This document shows, piece by piece, positions 1-9,240 of a stretch of DNA of 64,000 nt. Positions within the stretch are counted from its first letter, which is position 1; the number at the start of each line of letters is the position of its first letter. The notes under the pieces were generated by a model. The model ran no database searches and had not been told where the DNA came from. It saw only the letters and a program-made list of their open reading frames with translations. This DNA comes from Bacteroidaceae bacterium (GTDB taxonomy: Bacteria > Bacteroidota > Bacteroidia > Bacteroidales > Bacteroidaceae): assembly GCA_017534535.1 (NCBI GenBank), contig JAFXVZ010000003.1, forward strand, positions 1 to 64,000, in the 5' to 3' direction. The position numbers were made by a program, and so were the translations under genes.

Positions 1-153
1 AAGAAGGGCGCGAAGGTAGAACCCGGTAGTGAAATCGTTATCCCGTCCAAGGAGCCAAGAGAACCGGCTAAGTGGAGTGACTTCGTATCCCTCGGCACCA
101 CCATGGCATCCATGGCAGCCCTCGTAGCCTCCATCATCCGCCTAATCAATTAA
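1..153 (+). CDS. C-terminal end of a Wza-like polysaccharide export protein (partial)
   Basis: An open frame enters from the left edge and stops at 151-153. The last 50 residues contain a PGSEIVIPSKEP segment followed by an Ala/Ser/Met-rich tail (TMASMAALVASIIRLIN). This matches the usual C-terminus of Bacteroidetes outer-membrane Wza/SLBB exporters, whose last soluble-ligand-binding beta-grasp unit ends with a proline-glycine turn and a short hydrophobic helix. It precedes the chain-length regulator gene by 65 bp, the normal order wza-wzz at the head of a capsule locus. Only the tail is visible, so the lipoprotein signal and the Poly_export domain cannot be checked. Confidence 0.75.
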   Translation, partial: KKGAKVEPGSEIVIPSKEPREPAKWSDFVSLGTTMASMAALVASIIRLIN

Positions 154-182
154 TCCCTTAATTGTAATATAGTTATTTTAAT

Positions 183-210
183 CGTCAATTGTCAATTGTC
201 AATAGTCAAT
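183..210. repeat. Heptanucleotide tract (GTCAATN family) before wzz
   Basis: About four degenerate 7-bp units of the type GTCAATN fill the gap between the export gene and the Wzz gene and stop 8 bp before its ATG. The same family recurs at many places in the window, both between and inside genes. Confidence 0.8.
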
Positions 211-218
211 AAAAATAC

Positions 219-1328
219 ATGGAAAAGAAAATAAGTATTAAAGATATTTGGAACGCATTACTTAAGTATAAGCGTCTTGGCATCAAAGTCCTCGTTGCTA
301 CTTTTGTCATAGCCTGCTTCCTGACCCTGTGCGTCCCCAACTACTACAGAGCCACAGTCACTTTGGCACCCGAATTGTCAAGAGCAAGTTCCAATTCATT
401 AAGCTCCTTAGCAGCGTCATTTGGCATCAATATGGGTGGTAATACCAGTGGTAGCAGTGAAGCCATCTTCCCTACTTTGTATCCCGACATGATGAACTCT
501 GTTGAGTTCAAAACCAGCCTGTTTCCCATTAAGGTACATGAGATAGATAGTGATGAGGAAATGACCTACTACGAATACCTACTTGACCACCAGCGCAAGC
601 CATGGTGGAGTTATATTTTTGGCTTAAAAAATGTAATGATTGGAGCAATCAAAAGCCTCTTTGTTAGTAATGAAGAAGTTGATAATTCAAAAGTCAATCC
701 TTTCATGCTCACCAAGGAGCAATATGATTTGATAAAATATCAGCTAAATGAAAAGATAAATTGTGATGTTGATGCTCAGACCTTGGTCATCAGCATCAGC
801 GTAACTGACCAGGATCCATTAATAGCTGCTGTGATAGCTGACTCTGTCAAGCATCGACTGCAGAATGCTATTACAACTTATCGCACCAGCAAGGCAAGAG
901 TAGATTTGGAATACAACAAGAAACTTTTTGAGGAGACGAAGCGTAATTACGATGACGCCCGTCAGAAATATGCCGTCTTTGCCGATGCCAACCAAGGCAT
1001 GGTCTTACAGAGTGCACGTAGTAAGTTGATTGAGTTGGAGAACGACATGCAAATCAAGTATCAGGCATATTCATCCGTAGCAGCTCAATTGCAGTCTGCA
1101 GAGGCAAAGGTACAGCAAGACACCCCAGCCTTTACAACCATACGTGGCGCAACGGTACCAGTAGAAAAGGATGGCCCACATCGAGCCAGGATTGTCATCA
1201 TACTCTGCTTCCTTGCCGGCCTCATTACTTGCTGCTATGCCCTTCATAAAGAAGGCTACCTCATCCCCCTCACTCGCTTTGTCCTTGGCCTGGATGGTGA
1301 CAAAGAGGAATCTGTGAAATCTGTGTGA
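219..1328 (+). CDS. wzz: Wzz-like polysaccharide chain-length determinant
   Basis: A 369-residue inner-membrane protein with the architecture of polysaccharide co-polymerases. A transmembrane helix lies at about residues 20-40 and is followed by the characteristic NYYRATVTLAPE stretch. A long charged periplasmic region includes a helical segment (about 225-290, many Lys/Glu/Gln). A second transmembrane helix at about 325-343 is preceded by a proline-containing motif (VPVEKDGPHRAR). There is no cytoplasmic tyrosine-kinase domain. It should set polymer length in Wzy-dependent assembly. It follows the Wza-like gene and precedes the flippase, so it most likely serves locus A. Confidence 0.88.
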   Translation: MEKKISIKDIWNALLKYKRLGIKVLVATFVIACFLTLCVPNYYRATVTLAPELSRASSNSLSSLAASFGINMGGNTSGSSEAIFPTLYPDMMNSVEFKTSLFPIKVHEIDSDEEMTYYEYLLDHQRKPWWSYIFGLKNVMIGAIKSLFVSNEEVDNSKVNPFMLTKEQYDLIKYQLNEKINCDVDAQTLVISISVTDQDPLIAAVIADSVKHRLQNAITTYRTSKARVDLEYNKKLFEETKRNYDDARQKYAVFADANQGMVLQSARSKLIELENDMQIKYQAYSSVAAQLQSAEAKVQQDTPAFTTIRGATVPVEKDGPHRARIVIILCFLAGLITCCYALHKEGYLIPLTRFVLGLDGDKEESVKSV

Positions 1329-1423
1329 CATAAAACATAGCATCCTCCCCGAAACTACATCCACTTGTCCACACAATTACTCTTACCAAGTATACGGGTC
1401 AGAAGGTTGTTATAATTATTTAT

Positions 1424-2950
1424 ATGCCTAAAGAGACATTGGATAATAAACGAATTGCCAAGAATACACTTTTTTTGTATTTCCGAACCTTATTGATACT
1501 TGTAGTTTCACTTTTCACGAGTCGTGTCATATTGAATGTACTCGGAGTTGAGGATTATGGAACTTACAATGTTGTAGGTGGCGTAGTTGCCATGTTCAGT
1601 GCAATCTCAGGAGCTCTGTCCGCTGCAATTAGCAGGTTTATTACTTTTGAGCTTGGAAAGGAAGACAAGAATAGGTTAGCCATCGTTTTTTCCACAAGTG
1701 TAAATATTCAGATAGGATTATCCCTGATAGTTATATTGATTGGGGAAATTGTCGGGATTTGGTTCCTTAATAATCAAATGAACATCCCATCTGAAAGACT
1801 ATATGCAGCTAATTGGGTTTTACAGTGTTCTCTTATCACGTTCTGCGTGAATCTTATCAGTATCCCATACAATGCATGTATCATTGCCCATGAAAAGATG
1901 GATGCTTTTGCTTACATCAGTATTTTTGAGGTCCTGTTGAAGCTTGGCATCTGCTATTTGATTATGATATCCCCCTGGGATAAGCTTATCAGCTACGCAG
2001 TCCTTCTTGTTTGTGTTTCTTTGATCATCCGTTTTACTTATGGCTTTTATTGTCACCGACATTTTGCAGAGAGCCATTACAGGCTGGTATATGAGCGTGG
2101 ATTACTGAAAGAGATGTCGGGTTTTGCTGGTTGGAATTTTTTTACAAATGGTGCCTATATATTCAACACTCAGGGTATAAACATACTGGTAAACATTTTC
2201 TTTGGAGTAACAGTCAATGCCGCGAGAGGTATAGCATCACAGGTCGATCATGCCATTATGCATTTGGTCAACAGTTTCACCACAGCATTAAACCCTCAAA
2301 TTACCAAGAATTACGCAGCAGGCAATAGAGAAGCAATGTTTTCGCTGGTCTGTCAAGGAGCCAAATTCTCTTATATGCTACTGTTTCTGATGGCATTACC
2401 TATCCTGGTGGAAACAGAGTACATTTTAAAGTTATGGCTGAAAATAGTTCCTGACCATGCAGCTACTTTTGTGCGTCTTGCCATCATTGCATCCTTGGTA
2501 AATATAATCGGGAAGACAGGTTATACGGCAGCTATGGCAACGGGAACAATCCGTAGATATGTTATCTGGGTCACATCGGTCGGCTGTCTTGTATTTCCAA
2601 TTACGTGGTTTGTACTTTTATGGGGTGCACCTTCAGAGGCTCCGTATATTGTATTCATAATTGTTTATATTTTTGTTGAATGTGTTAGGTTGTGGATTCT
2701 GAAAGGACTCCTTGATTTTCCTATATCAAGGTTTGTTCGAGAGGTTGTCGTCAAAATTGTACTCGTGACTATAGCATCACTCCCTTTGCCCCTGATTTTA
2801 GTCAGTCAGTTTCCTACTTCCCTACACCGAATGATAATAACGGTGTTAACTTCTGTTATATCAACTGTTCTGTGTGTATACTGGCTTGGCTTGAACCAAG
2901 GTGAAAGACTTGCTTTAACAGGATACATAAAAAAGAAGATAAGGCGTTAA
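1424..2950 (+). CDS. wzx: Wzx-type lipopolysaccharide/capsule repeat-unit flippase
   Basis: A 508-residue, strongly hydrophobic protein with about 12-14 predicted membrane segments. The N-terminus (NTLFLYFRTLLILVVSLFTS, then RVILNVLGVEDYGTYNVVGG) is the hallmark of the polysaccharide transporter / MATE-like MOP superfamily found in Bacteroidetes capsule loci. It should flip undecaprenyl-linked repeat units across the inner membrane. It is separated from wzz by 95 bp and lies 11 bp before the SDR gene, suggesting one transcript. A second flippase of the same type lies at 50308, so at least two assembly systems are present. Confidence 0.9.
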   Translation: MPKETLDNKRIAKNTLFLYFRTLLILVVSLFTSRVILNVLGVEDYGTYNVVGGVVAMFSAISGALSAAISRFITFELGKEDKNRLAIVFSTSVNIQIGLSLIVILIGEIVGIWFLNNQMNIPSERLYAANWVLQCSLITFCVNLISIPYNACIIAHEKMDAFAYISIFEVLLKLGICYLIMISPWDKLISYAVLLVCVSLIIRFTYGFYCHRHFAESHYRLVYERGLLKEMSGFAGWNFFTNGAYIFNTQGINILVNIFFGVTVNAARGIASQVDHAIMHLVNSFTTALNPQITKNYAAGNREAMFSLVCQGAKFSYMLLFLMALPILVETEYILKLWLKIVPDHAATFVRLAIIASLVNIIGKTGYTAAMATGTIRRYVIWVTSVGCLVFPITWFVLLWGAPSEAPYIVFIIVYIFVECVRLWILKGLLDFPISRFVREVVVKIVLVTIASLPLPLILVSQFPTSLHRMIITVLTSVISTVLCVYWLGLNQGERLALTGYIKKKIRR

Positions 2951-2961
2951 AAATAACAAAT

Positions 2962-3843
2962 ATGTCACTCAAGAGCTATTTAAAAAGAGGTTTCAAATAT
3001 ATAATATCTGGTACTCCTCAGAGATCTGTTTACCCTCAGATTGTATGTTTACCTCAAAACGAATTGTTGAAAGGCAGAACAGCCCTGATAACAGGTGGCA
3101 CATCTGGAATAGGGCTTGCGATAGCCAAGTCATTTGTCAAAGCCGGTGCGACTGTCATTATAACAGGCCGTTCTAAAGAGCGGTTAGAAAAAGCATGTGA
3201 ATTAATAAGGGTTGATGTTGCTTGTAGTTGCACTGTTTATGGCGTTGAGTTGGACAATAAAAAGGTGGCTGATTATAAACATGCTTTTCAGAATATGCAG
3301 AATCTTGTGGGTGATAAGAAAATTGATATTCTTGTCAACAATGCCGGCCTTAGGGGTGGTCATATATCAGATGCTACAGAAGAGGAGTATGATGATATAA
3401 TGGATACCAATGCCAAAGGGGCCTTTTTCATGACCCAGATGATTGCTAAGTATATGGTGAGCAATGGCATTCAGGGAAATATCCTGAACATTACTTCTGC
3501 TTCATCTGTACGGCCTGCCGTCTCAGCTTATCACATGTCCAAATGGGCCATGAAGGGACTTACTGAGGGTATGGCAAGGAGCTTGGCACCTTATGGTATC
3601 TGTGTTAATGCCATTGCTCCAGGACCAACGGCAACCCCTATGTTAAACAAGAAAGGAGGTTCAGATGGTGACATCAGTCATCCGAGGAGCCTCCTTGGGC
3701 GGTATGCTACTCCTGAAGAAATAGCTAATATGGCTGTAATATTAGTAAGTGATATGTCACGCACCATTATTGGTGATACCATATTTATGAGTGGTGGTGG
3801 TGGCATTGTGACAAATGAGGATGTAAATTTTAATTTTCGTTAG
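2962..3843 (+). CDS. Short-chain dehydrogenase/reductase
   Basis: A 293-residue classical SDR. The cofactor motif TGGTSGIG is at residues 44-51, so a non-standard leader of about 37 residues precedes the Rossmann fold. NNAG follows in the middle, then a catalytic Ser (NITSASS) and the YHMSK pair, and a C-terminal segment typical of 3-oxoacyl-ACP-reductase-like SDRs (ISHPRSLLGRYATPEEIANM). The substrate is unknown. It sits 2 bp before a MenD-like ThDP enzyme and upstream of a pyruvyltransferase, so it probably reduces or oxidises a precursor in the same tailoring pathway. Confidence 0.85.
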   Translation: MSLKSYLKRGFKYIISGTPQRSVYPQIVCLPQNELLKGRTALITGGTSGIGLAIAKSFVKAGATVIITGRSKERLEKACELIRVDVACSCTVYGVELDNKKVADYKHAFQNMQNLVGDKKIDILVNNAGLRGGHISDATEEEYDDIMDTNAKGAFFMTQMIAKYMVSNGIQGNILNITSASSVRPAVSAYHMSKWAMKGLTEGMARSLAPYGICVNAIAPGPTATPMLNKKGGSDGDISHPRSLLGRYATPEEIANMAVILVSDMSRTIIGDTIFMSGGGGIVTNEDVNFNFR

Positions 3844-3845
3844 AT

Positions 3846-5585
3846 ATGAATTTTCACTATTCTGCGGAGCCTAATGTCTTGATGGTATTGGCTCTCTTTA
3901 AGGAATACGGCATAAAGCGCGTTATTGCTTCGCCTGGGGCCATTAATATTCCAGTGGTTGCAAGTATGCAACAAGACCCTTTCTTCGAGATGAAGTCCTG
4001 TGTAGATGAACGTTCTGCGGCTTATATGGCATGTGGCTGGGCAGAAGAGACTGGTGAACCCGTTGTTTTGAGCTGTACTGGTGCAACAGCTTCACGAAAC
4101 TATATGCCAGGATTGACGGAAGCTTTTTACCGGAAACTTCCTATCGTTGCGCTTACTTCCAGCCGTGATTTTTCACGTATCGGACATCTGATGCCCCAGG
4201 TGACGGATCGTAGGGCTCATCCCAATGATATCATAGTTGATTTTGCACATATTCAAACCATAAAGGATAAGCAGGATGAATGGGATGCAAACGTGAAGAT
4301 TAACCGAGCATTGAATAATTTAAGGAAAGGGCCTGTTCATATTAACATTACTGACGCTATCTCTAATAATTATGATGTTATTGAACTGCCCAAGGCTCAT
4401 GTTATCAGACGTATCATGCCCAAGGATGATTTCCCCGCCTTGCCTTCTGGGAAGATTGCCGTTTTTTGTGGTGAACATAAGGCTTGGTCAGTGGAAGAGA
4501 CAGAGGCTTTAGACAATTTCTGTGCTTGTAATGATGCCATTGTAGTCGTGGACCATACCAGTAAATACCATGGTAAATATAGAGTACCATATTCCATAAT
4601 TGGTGCTCAGCAGAACTACAAATCTTCTATAACACCTTTTAGCTTAGTAATTCATATAGGAGAGGTTTCTGGTGCTTATCATACATTTGGTGCGGGGTAC
4701 AGTGCAAGGAGTTGTTGGCGTGTTAATCCCGATGGCGAATTTAGGGACTTTTTCAAGAAACTGTCATACGTATTCCAAATGGATGAGATTGATTTCTTCA
4801 AGCATTACACAAATAAAGAATATTGTCCATCCAATGACTTTATTAAAGTGTGTAAGGCTGAGTATGAGAAAATCATACAGTCTATTCCTGAAATGCCATT
4901 CTCAAATCTTTATATAGGTCAGAAGTTGGGGAAAGAGATTCCTGATAATTCCGTTCTCTATCTCGGAATACTCAATACTTTGCGAATGTGGAATTATGTG
5001 GAGATTAATTCAAAAGTACGGACCTATAGCAATGTAGGTGGATTTGGTATTGATGGTACATTGTCTTCAGCCATAGGTTCATCATTTGCAAATCCCGACC
5101 AACTGTCTTTTGTTGTCCTTGGCGACCTGTCTTTTTTCTATGACATGAATAGCATGGGCAACCACTGTATAGGTAATAACCTGCGCATCCTTCTGGTCAA
5201 TAATGGAAAAGGTATCGAGTTCCGTCATTTGAACCATCAGGCTGCATTCATGGGTGATGACGCTGATGATTTTGTGGCTGCGGCTGGTCATTGGGGTAGG
5301 CAATCTCGTGATTTGGTTCGTCATTTTGCACAGGATTTAGGCTACAAGTATTTGTCTGCAAGTAATAAGGAAGAATTCGAACAAGTGTATGGGGAGTATC
5401 TCGATCCGGATTATAGAGAGCGTCCGATTCTGTTTGAAGTATTTACGACGACTGAAGATGAGCAGCAGTGCCTGATGAAGTTGATGAAGTCTAACGAGGA
5501 TAAGATGATAAAGACAGCCAAGACAGTTAAAAGTGTGTTAGGAAAAAACGTTGTCTCCTTCATAAAAGACAAGATTGTTAAATGA
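3846..5585 (+). CDS. MenD-like thiamine-diphosphate-dependent enzyme
   Basis: A 579-residue full-length ThDP enzyme. The N-terminal Pyr domain has a SPGAINIPV stretch and CVDERSAAYMACGWAEETG with the conserved Glu at about residue 55, followed by VVLSCTGATASRNYMPGLTE. This layout is most like MenD (SEPHCHC synthase). The C-terminal PP domain at about residues 424-450 has GDLSFFYDMNSMGN, again the MenD-type version of the GDG...NN diphosphate motif. MenD itself decarboxylates 2-oxoglutarate and adds the remaining fragment to isochorismate, but no other menaquinone gene is nearby. I infer a carboligase or 2-oxoacid decarboxylase making a building block for the polymer. The substrate is not predictable. 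Confidence 0.8.
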   Translation: MNFHYSAEPNVLMVLALFKEYGIKRVIASPGAINIPVVASMQQDPFFEMKSCVDERSAAYMACGWAEETGEPVVLSCTGATASRNYMPGLTEAFYRKLPIVALTSSRDFSRIGHLMPQVTDRRAHPNDIIVDFAHIQTIKDKQDEWDANVKINRALNNLRKGPVHINITDAISNNYDVIELPKAHVIRRIMPKDDFPALPSGKIAVFCGEHKAWSVEETEALDNFCACNDAIVVVDHTSKYHGKYRVPYSIIGAQQNYKSSITPFSLVIHIGEVSGAYHTFGAGYSARSCWRVNPDGEFRDFFKKLSYVFQMDEIDFFKHYTNKEYCPSNDFIKVCKAEYEKIIQSIPEMPFSNLYIGQKLGKEIPDNSVLYLGILNTLRMWNYVEINSKVRTYSNVGGFGIDGTLSSAIGSSFANPDQLSFVVLGDLSFFYDMNSMGNHCIGNNLRILLVNNGKGIEFRHLNHQAAFMGDDADDFVAAAGHWGRQSRDLVRHFAQDLGYKYLSASNKEEFEQVYGEYLDPDYRERPILFEVFTTTEDEQQCLMKLMKSNEDKMIKTAKTVKSVLGKNVVSFIKDKIVK

Positions 5586-5598
5586 TAAACGAAGAATT

Positions 5599-6756
5599 AT
5601 GAAGATTGTTCTATGGGGTGTAGAAACCAATAATAAAGGAGCGGAGTTGATGCTTTATGCGATACTTCAGGAGATAGAGCGGAAGTTTCCTGATGCTAAA
5701 GTCTATATTCCCTATCCAAGATGTAAACAGGGTTTAAGTTATATTCAGACTCCGCTTGACTTCAGGTTTACTCCTTTTAGTAAGTTCGTTTACAAGGCAC
5801 ATCTTGGTGGTATTCTTCGGCATTTGAAACTTCCTACAGGATGGCTGTCATTGACAAATGTTGTACGAGGAGCCGACTGGTTCATAGATGGGAGCGGGTT
5901 TGCTTTTTCTGACCAGTGGAACATCAGTGAATCGAATGTAAAGTTGTGGCAGATAATGCTGAACAAATTGTACACTCAAGGCTGTAAAATAATATTCCTC
6001 CCCCAGGCTTTTGGCCCTGTAGAGCTGCCCAATACCAAGAAAGTTCTGAAGGTTATCAGTGACAAATCTAACTTAATAATACCCCGAGAACGCGTTTCGT
6101 ATGACTATCTGGAAAAGTCTGGTGTGGTTGATATGAGGAAGACTCGGGTTTATAGTGACTTCACTTCTTTGGTTGAAGGCGTTTTCCCTACTGGTTATGA
6201 ACATCTTAAGAATGCTGTATGTGTTATACCTAATATGCGGATGATTGACAAGGGAACCATATCGTTAGATAATTATATAAAGTTGCTTTCCTCAATCATA
6301 GAGTCGGCACGTGAAACTCATCGTCCAGTATATCTGCTTAATCATGAAGGTAAAAAAGACGAAATGCTTGCATACAAATGCAGGGAGTGTATTGGCAGTG
6401 GTATAGAGGTGGTGACTGGATTGAATGCTTTGGAGGTGAAAGGACTGATAGCCTCTGCCTATCTTGTTGTCACCTCCCGTTTCCATGGACTTGCTTCTGC
6501 ATTGAATAGCTGTGTTCCTGCTTTGGCCACCAGTTGGAGTCATAAATATGAAGAGTTATTTAAAGACTATGGTCTAAGCGATTGTGTCCTGCCTCTTGAC
6601 AACTTGCTCTCTGTTAAGCAGCGATTAGTGCCATTCCTTAGTGAGAATAAAAACCAAGAGATGAGATTGCATTTGAGGGAACAACTTCCTAAGATACAAG
6701 CTCAATCCAGAGCTATGTGGGATGAAATCTGGAATCTAAAAAAGGGTCGTTCATAA
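5599..6756 (+). CDS. Polysaccharide pyruvyl transferase family protein
   Basis: A 385-residue member of the PF04230 family. The start (MKIVLWGVETNNKGAELM) and the C-terminal signature VTSRFHGLASALNSCVPALA, followed by a Lys/Tyr-rich stretch, are diagnostic. I prefer the ATG at 5599 over an in-frame TTG at 5575 because the family begins directly with the first beta strand. The family transfers pyruvate from phosphoenolpyruvate as a ketal onto sugars, although some members have other roles. Here it closes the SDR / MenD-like trio; 13 bp separate it from the ThDP gene. Confidence 0.85.
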   Translation: MKIVLWGVETNNKGAELMLYAILQEIERKFPDAKVYIPYPRCKQGLSYIQTPLDFRFTPFSKFVYKAHLGGILRHLKLPTGWLSLTNVVRGADWFIDGSGFAFSDQWNISESNVKLWQIMLNKLYTQGCKIIFLPQAFGPVELPNTKKVLKVISDKSNLIIPRERVSYDYLEKSGVVDMRKTRVYSDFTSLVEGVFPTGYEHLKNAVCVIPNMRMIDKGTISLDNYIKLLSSIIESARETHRPVYLLNHEGKKDEMLAYKCRECIGSGIEVVTGLNALEVKGLIASAYLVVTSRFHGLASALNSCVPALATSWSHKYEELFKDYGLSDCVLPLDNLLSVKQRLVPFLSENKNQEMRLHLREQLPKIQAQSRAMWDEIWNLKKGRS

Positions 6757-6803
6757 GAATATGTTATTCTCGACGCTATTTGTAATTTGTAGTATCTTTA
6801 AAT

Positions 6804-7667
6804 ATGAAAAAGTTAGATATCATTATACCACATCATAATACACCTGAATTACTTGAGCGTTGTATTGATTCTATACCAGAGACTGAAGAAATACAGGTTT
6901 ATGTTGTTGATGATAATAGTAATCCAGAATTGGTTAATTTTTCCAACTTCCCAGGTAATAATAGAATGAATGTCCATATTTATTTGACAAAAGAGGGGAA
7001 AGGTGCTGGTTATGCGAGAAATATTGGCTTAATTCATGCTAAAGGTGATTGGCTGTTATTTGCAGATTCTGATGATTTCTTTGTTTCTGGTTTTTACGAA
7101 ATTGTTTCTCAATTCTTCGATTCTGATGCGGAAATGATTATGTTTAAGGCTAATAGTGTAGATTGTTTTACGTTGGAGCCTAATAATAGGAACAAAAATA
7201 TAAACAATAGAATTGACGAATGTTTGAATGATTTGATAACAGTTAAAGAGGCTTCCATAGCCGTTCAATCACCTTGGTGTAGATTAATATCACGTGATTT
7301 TGTAGAAAGACATCATATACGTTTTGATGAAGTTATGGCTTGTAATGATACAATGTTCACAACAAAAGCAACTTGTCTTGCAAAGAAAATAGCTGTTTGC
7401 GATAAGATTATATATGTAGTAACTCACAGGACTGGAAGTCTTTGGGATTCAAGGAAAGTTGATTCTAATAATTATCTTACAAGACTTAAAATACAAATAC
7501 GAAGAAATAAATATGTTAGCAAGTACGGATTTAAGAAGTTACCAATTATAGGGTATGTTTTTGGTGCATTGGATATCAATTTGGCTACTTTTTTAAAGGC
7601 TCTATGGCTTGCTATCAAAGAAATTGCTTTATTTCATGGTATTTCTTTTTACTTTAGAAAAGGATAG
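6804..7667 (+). CDS. Glycosyltransferase family 2
   Basis: A 287-residue GT-A glycosyltransferase. The N-terminal IIIPHHNTPELLERCIDSI, the nucleotide-binding VVDDNSN, the GAGYARNIGLIHAKGDW segment and the metal-binding DSDD (FADSDDFF) are all present within the first 95 residues. It is visibly more AT-rich than the genes before it, and a 216-bp AT-rich gap follows, hinting at separate acquisition. It should add one sugar to the lipid-linked repeat unit at the cytoplasmic face. Donor and acceptor are unknown. Confidence 0.88.
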   Translation: MKKLDIIIPHHNTPELLERCIDSIPETEEIQVYVVDDNSNPELVNFSNFPGNNRMNVHIYLTKEGKGAGYARNIGLIHAKGDWLLFADSDDFFVSGFYEIVSQFFDSDAEMIMFKANSVDCFTLEPNNRNKNINNRIDECLNDLITVKEASIAVQSPWCRLISRDFVERHHIRFDEVMACNDTMFTTKATCLAKKIAVCDKIIYVVTHRTGSLWDSRKVDSNNYLTRLKIQIRRNKYVSKYGFKKLPIIGYVFGALDINLATFLKALWLAIKEIALFHGISFYFRKG

Positions 7668-7883
7668 TTATTATTCTAAGTTGTTTTTTTTTGATTTGTT
7701 GTTCATGATTTTTCTGTTTTATTTATTATGTGCATTTATATAATTGATTTTTGTAAATTTGGCAGCGGTATAATACAATCCTTTCTTTATTAGGTATTAT
7801 GGTACATCTAAGGAAATTGCTGTTTAAAAAAAAAGCTTGAGTTGGAATAAGTGCAAGATTATATCTAAAAGCTTGAATCTGAA

Positions 7884-9074
7884 ATGATTTACCTCTTTAT
7901 CCTTGTCTTACTTTTAATCCTTTCCTTCCGTTACGATATTCGAGGGAAGGAACGAGGACGCGATGAATGCTACATCATTGTGCTGATCATCTTTATTCTC
8001 GTTTCGGGTCTGAGATACCGTATCGGTACCGATACGGTCACTTATCTCTACCGTTTTTATCACGAATATCCTGCCCTTGAGGATTTTTCTCTAGAAGATT
8101 GGTATGTGGGTAAAGATCCTCTCTTCGTTTTATTGAATTCGTTGGTGCTTTTCCTTGGAGGTAAGTTCTATATAGTGCAATTAATTCATGCAGCTATTGT
8201 CAATGGGTTGGTGTTCAAATATATACGACGACATAGCCCTTACATCTTTACCTGCATCTTTTTCTATGCTATCATGGAATACCTTTACTACAACACCCAG
8301 GTTATGCGTGGTAGCATGAGTATAGTCATTTGTTTATACGCAAATGACTACTTTCTCCGCAGAAAATGGCTTAAAGGATATTCTCTGCTCGTCATCGCAC
8401 TGATGTTTCATGCCCAGACTTTGGTGATGTTTGTCATGCCATTCCTGTTCTTTTTGCGTTTTAATAAGAAAGGTATAGTGGTTCTTGTTGCGGCTTTTTT
8501 CCTTGGACAGGTCGCAGGTATACTTCTTAACGACTATGCCGTGTTGTTTATGTCGGAAGAGAACACCTCTATAGGCGACAAGATGTTGACTTATGCCAAC
8601 TCTGAAAAGTATAGTGCCCAAATGGTGTTAAAGGGGGCAATTGTTACGATAGGCACTCGTTTTGCGTATCTCTTTTTTATTCTTGGGTATTTGAAACGGC
8701 ATGATAAATCCAACGACATATTACGTTTTGAACCATTGTTGATGTTGTTTTGTGTCTTTATGTTAATTCAGTCAGGATTTGTTATTGCCTATCGTTATGT
8801 GGCTTATTATGCAATATATGTTGCCATCCTTTTCGCTTATGGATTTGTCACGTTGGCTAAGTCTGTTAAATTCACTCAGGCTATGAACTACGCTCGTGCA
8901 TTTATTCTGTTTTTTCCTATAATGTTTCTAATTTGTAGAGGAAAAATTCAAGATAAAGATGAATATGTGAAATATTTCCCCTATGCTTCCGTGATTAAGA
9001 AAAGCATAGATCCTGATCGTGAGAAATTATATAATTATTTAGGTCGCCCGTCAGCCAAACTTAAAGAATACTAA
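7884..9074 (+). CDS. EpsG-family membrane protein, likely Wzy polymerase of locus A
   Basis: A 396-residue polytopic membrane protein with about 10-11 hydrophobic segments. It starts with MIYLFILVLLLILSFRYDIR and then LRYRIGTDTVTYLYRFYHEY, the GxDxxxY-type segment typical of EpsG/Wzy-like proteins of the PF14897 family. A large loop containing MEYLYYNTQVMRGSMS also fits that family. In a locus that has Wzx and Wzz but no other polymerase before 22307, it is the best candidate for joining repeat units in the periplasm. Confidence 0.8.
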   Translation: MIYLFILVLLLILSFRYDIRGKERGRDECYIIVLIIFILVSGLRYRIGTDTVTYLYRFYHEYPALEDFSLEDWYVGKDPLFVLLNSLVLFLGGKFYIVQLIHAAIVNGLVFKYIRRHSPYIFTCIFFYAIMEYLYYNTQVMRGSMSIVICLYANDYFLRRKWLKGYSLLVIALMFHAQTLVMFVMPFLFFLRFNKKGIVVLVAAFFLGQVAGILLNDYAVLFMSEENTSIGDKMLTYANSEKYSAQMVLKGAIVTIGTRFAYLFFILGYLKRHDKSNDILRFEPLLMLFCVFMLIQSGFVIAYRYVAYYAIYVAILFAYGFVTLAKSVKFTQAMNYARAFILFFPIMFLICRGKIQDKDEYVKYFPYASVIKKSIDPDREKLYNYLGRPSAKLKEY

Positions 9075-9240
9075 CAATTAAATGGGGGGCTATGCTTTGT
9101 TTTATCTTTAATTCTGTATTATCTTATTTATGAGACAACACAAAAACTAATAACCAAATCGTTATTATTTGAGTTCTCTGTATTCTTATGAAATATTATT
9201 ATTTATTCGGGTGGTTTTAACCCAATATAAGTGATTTGAA

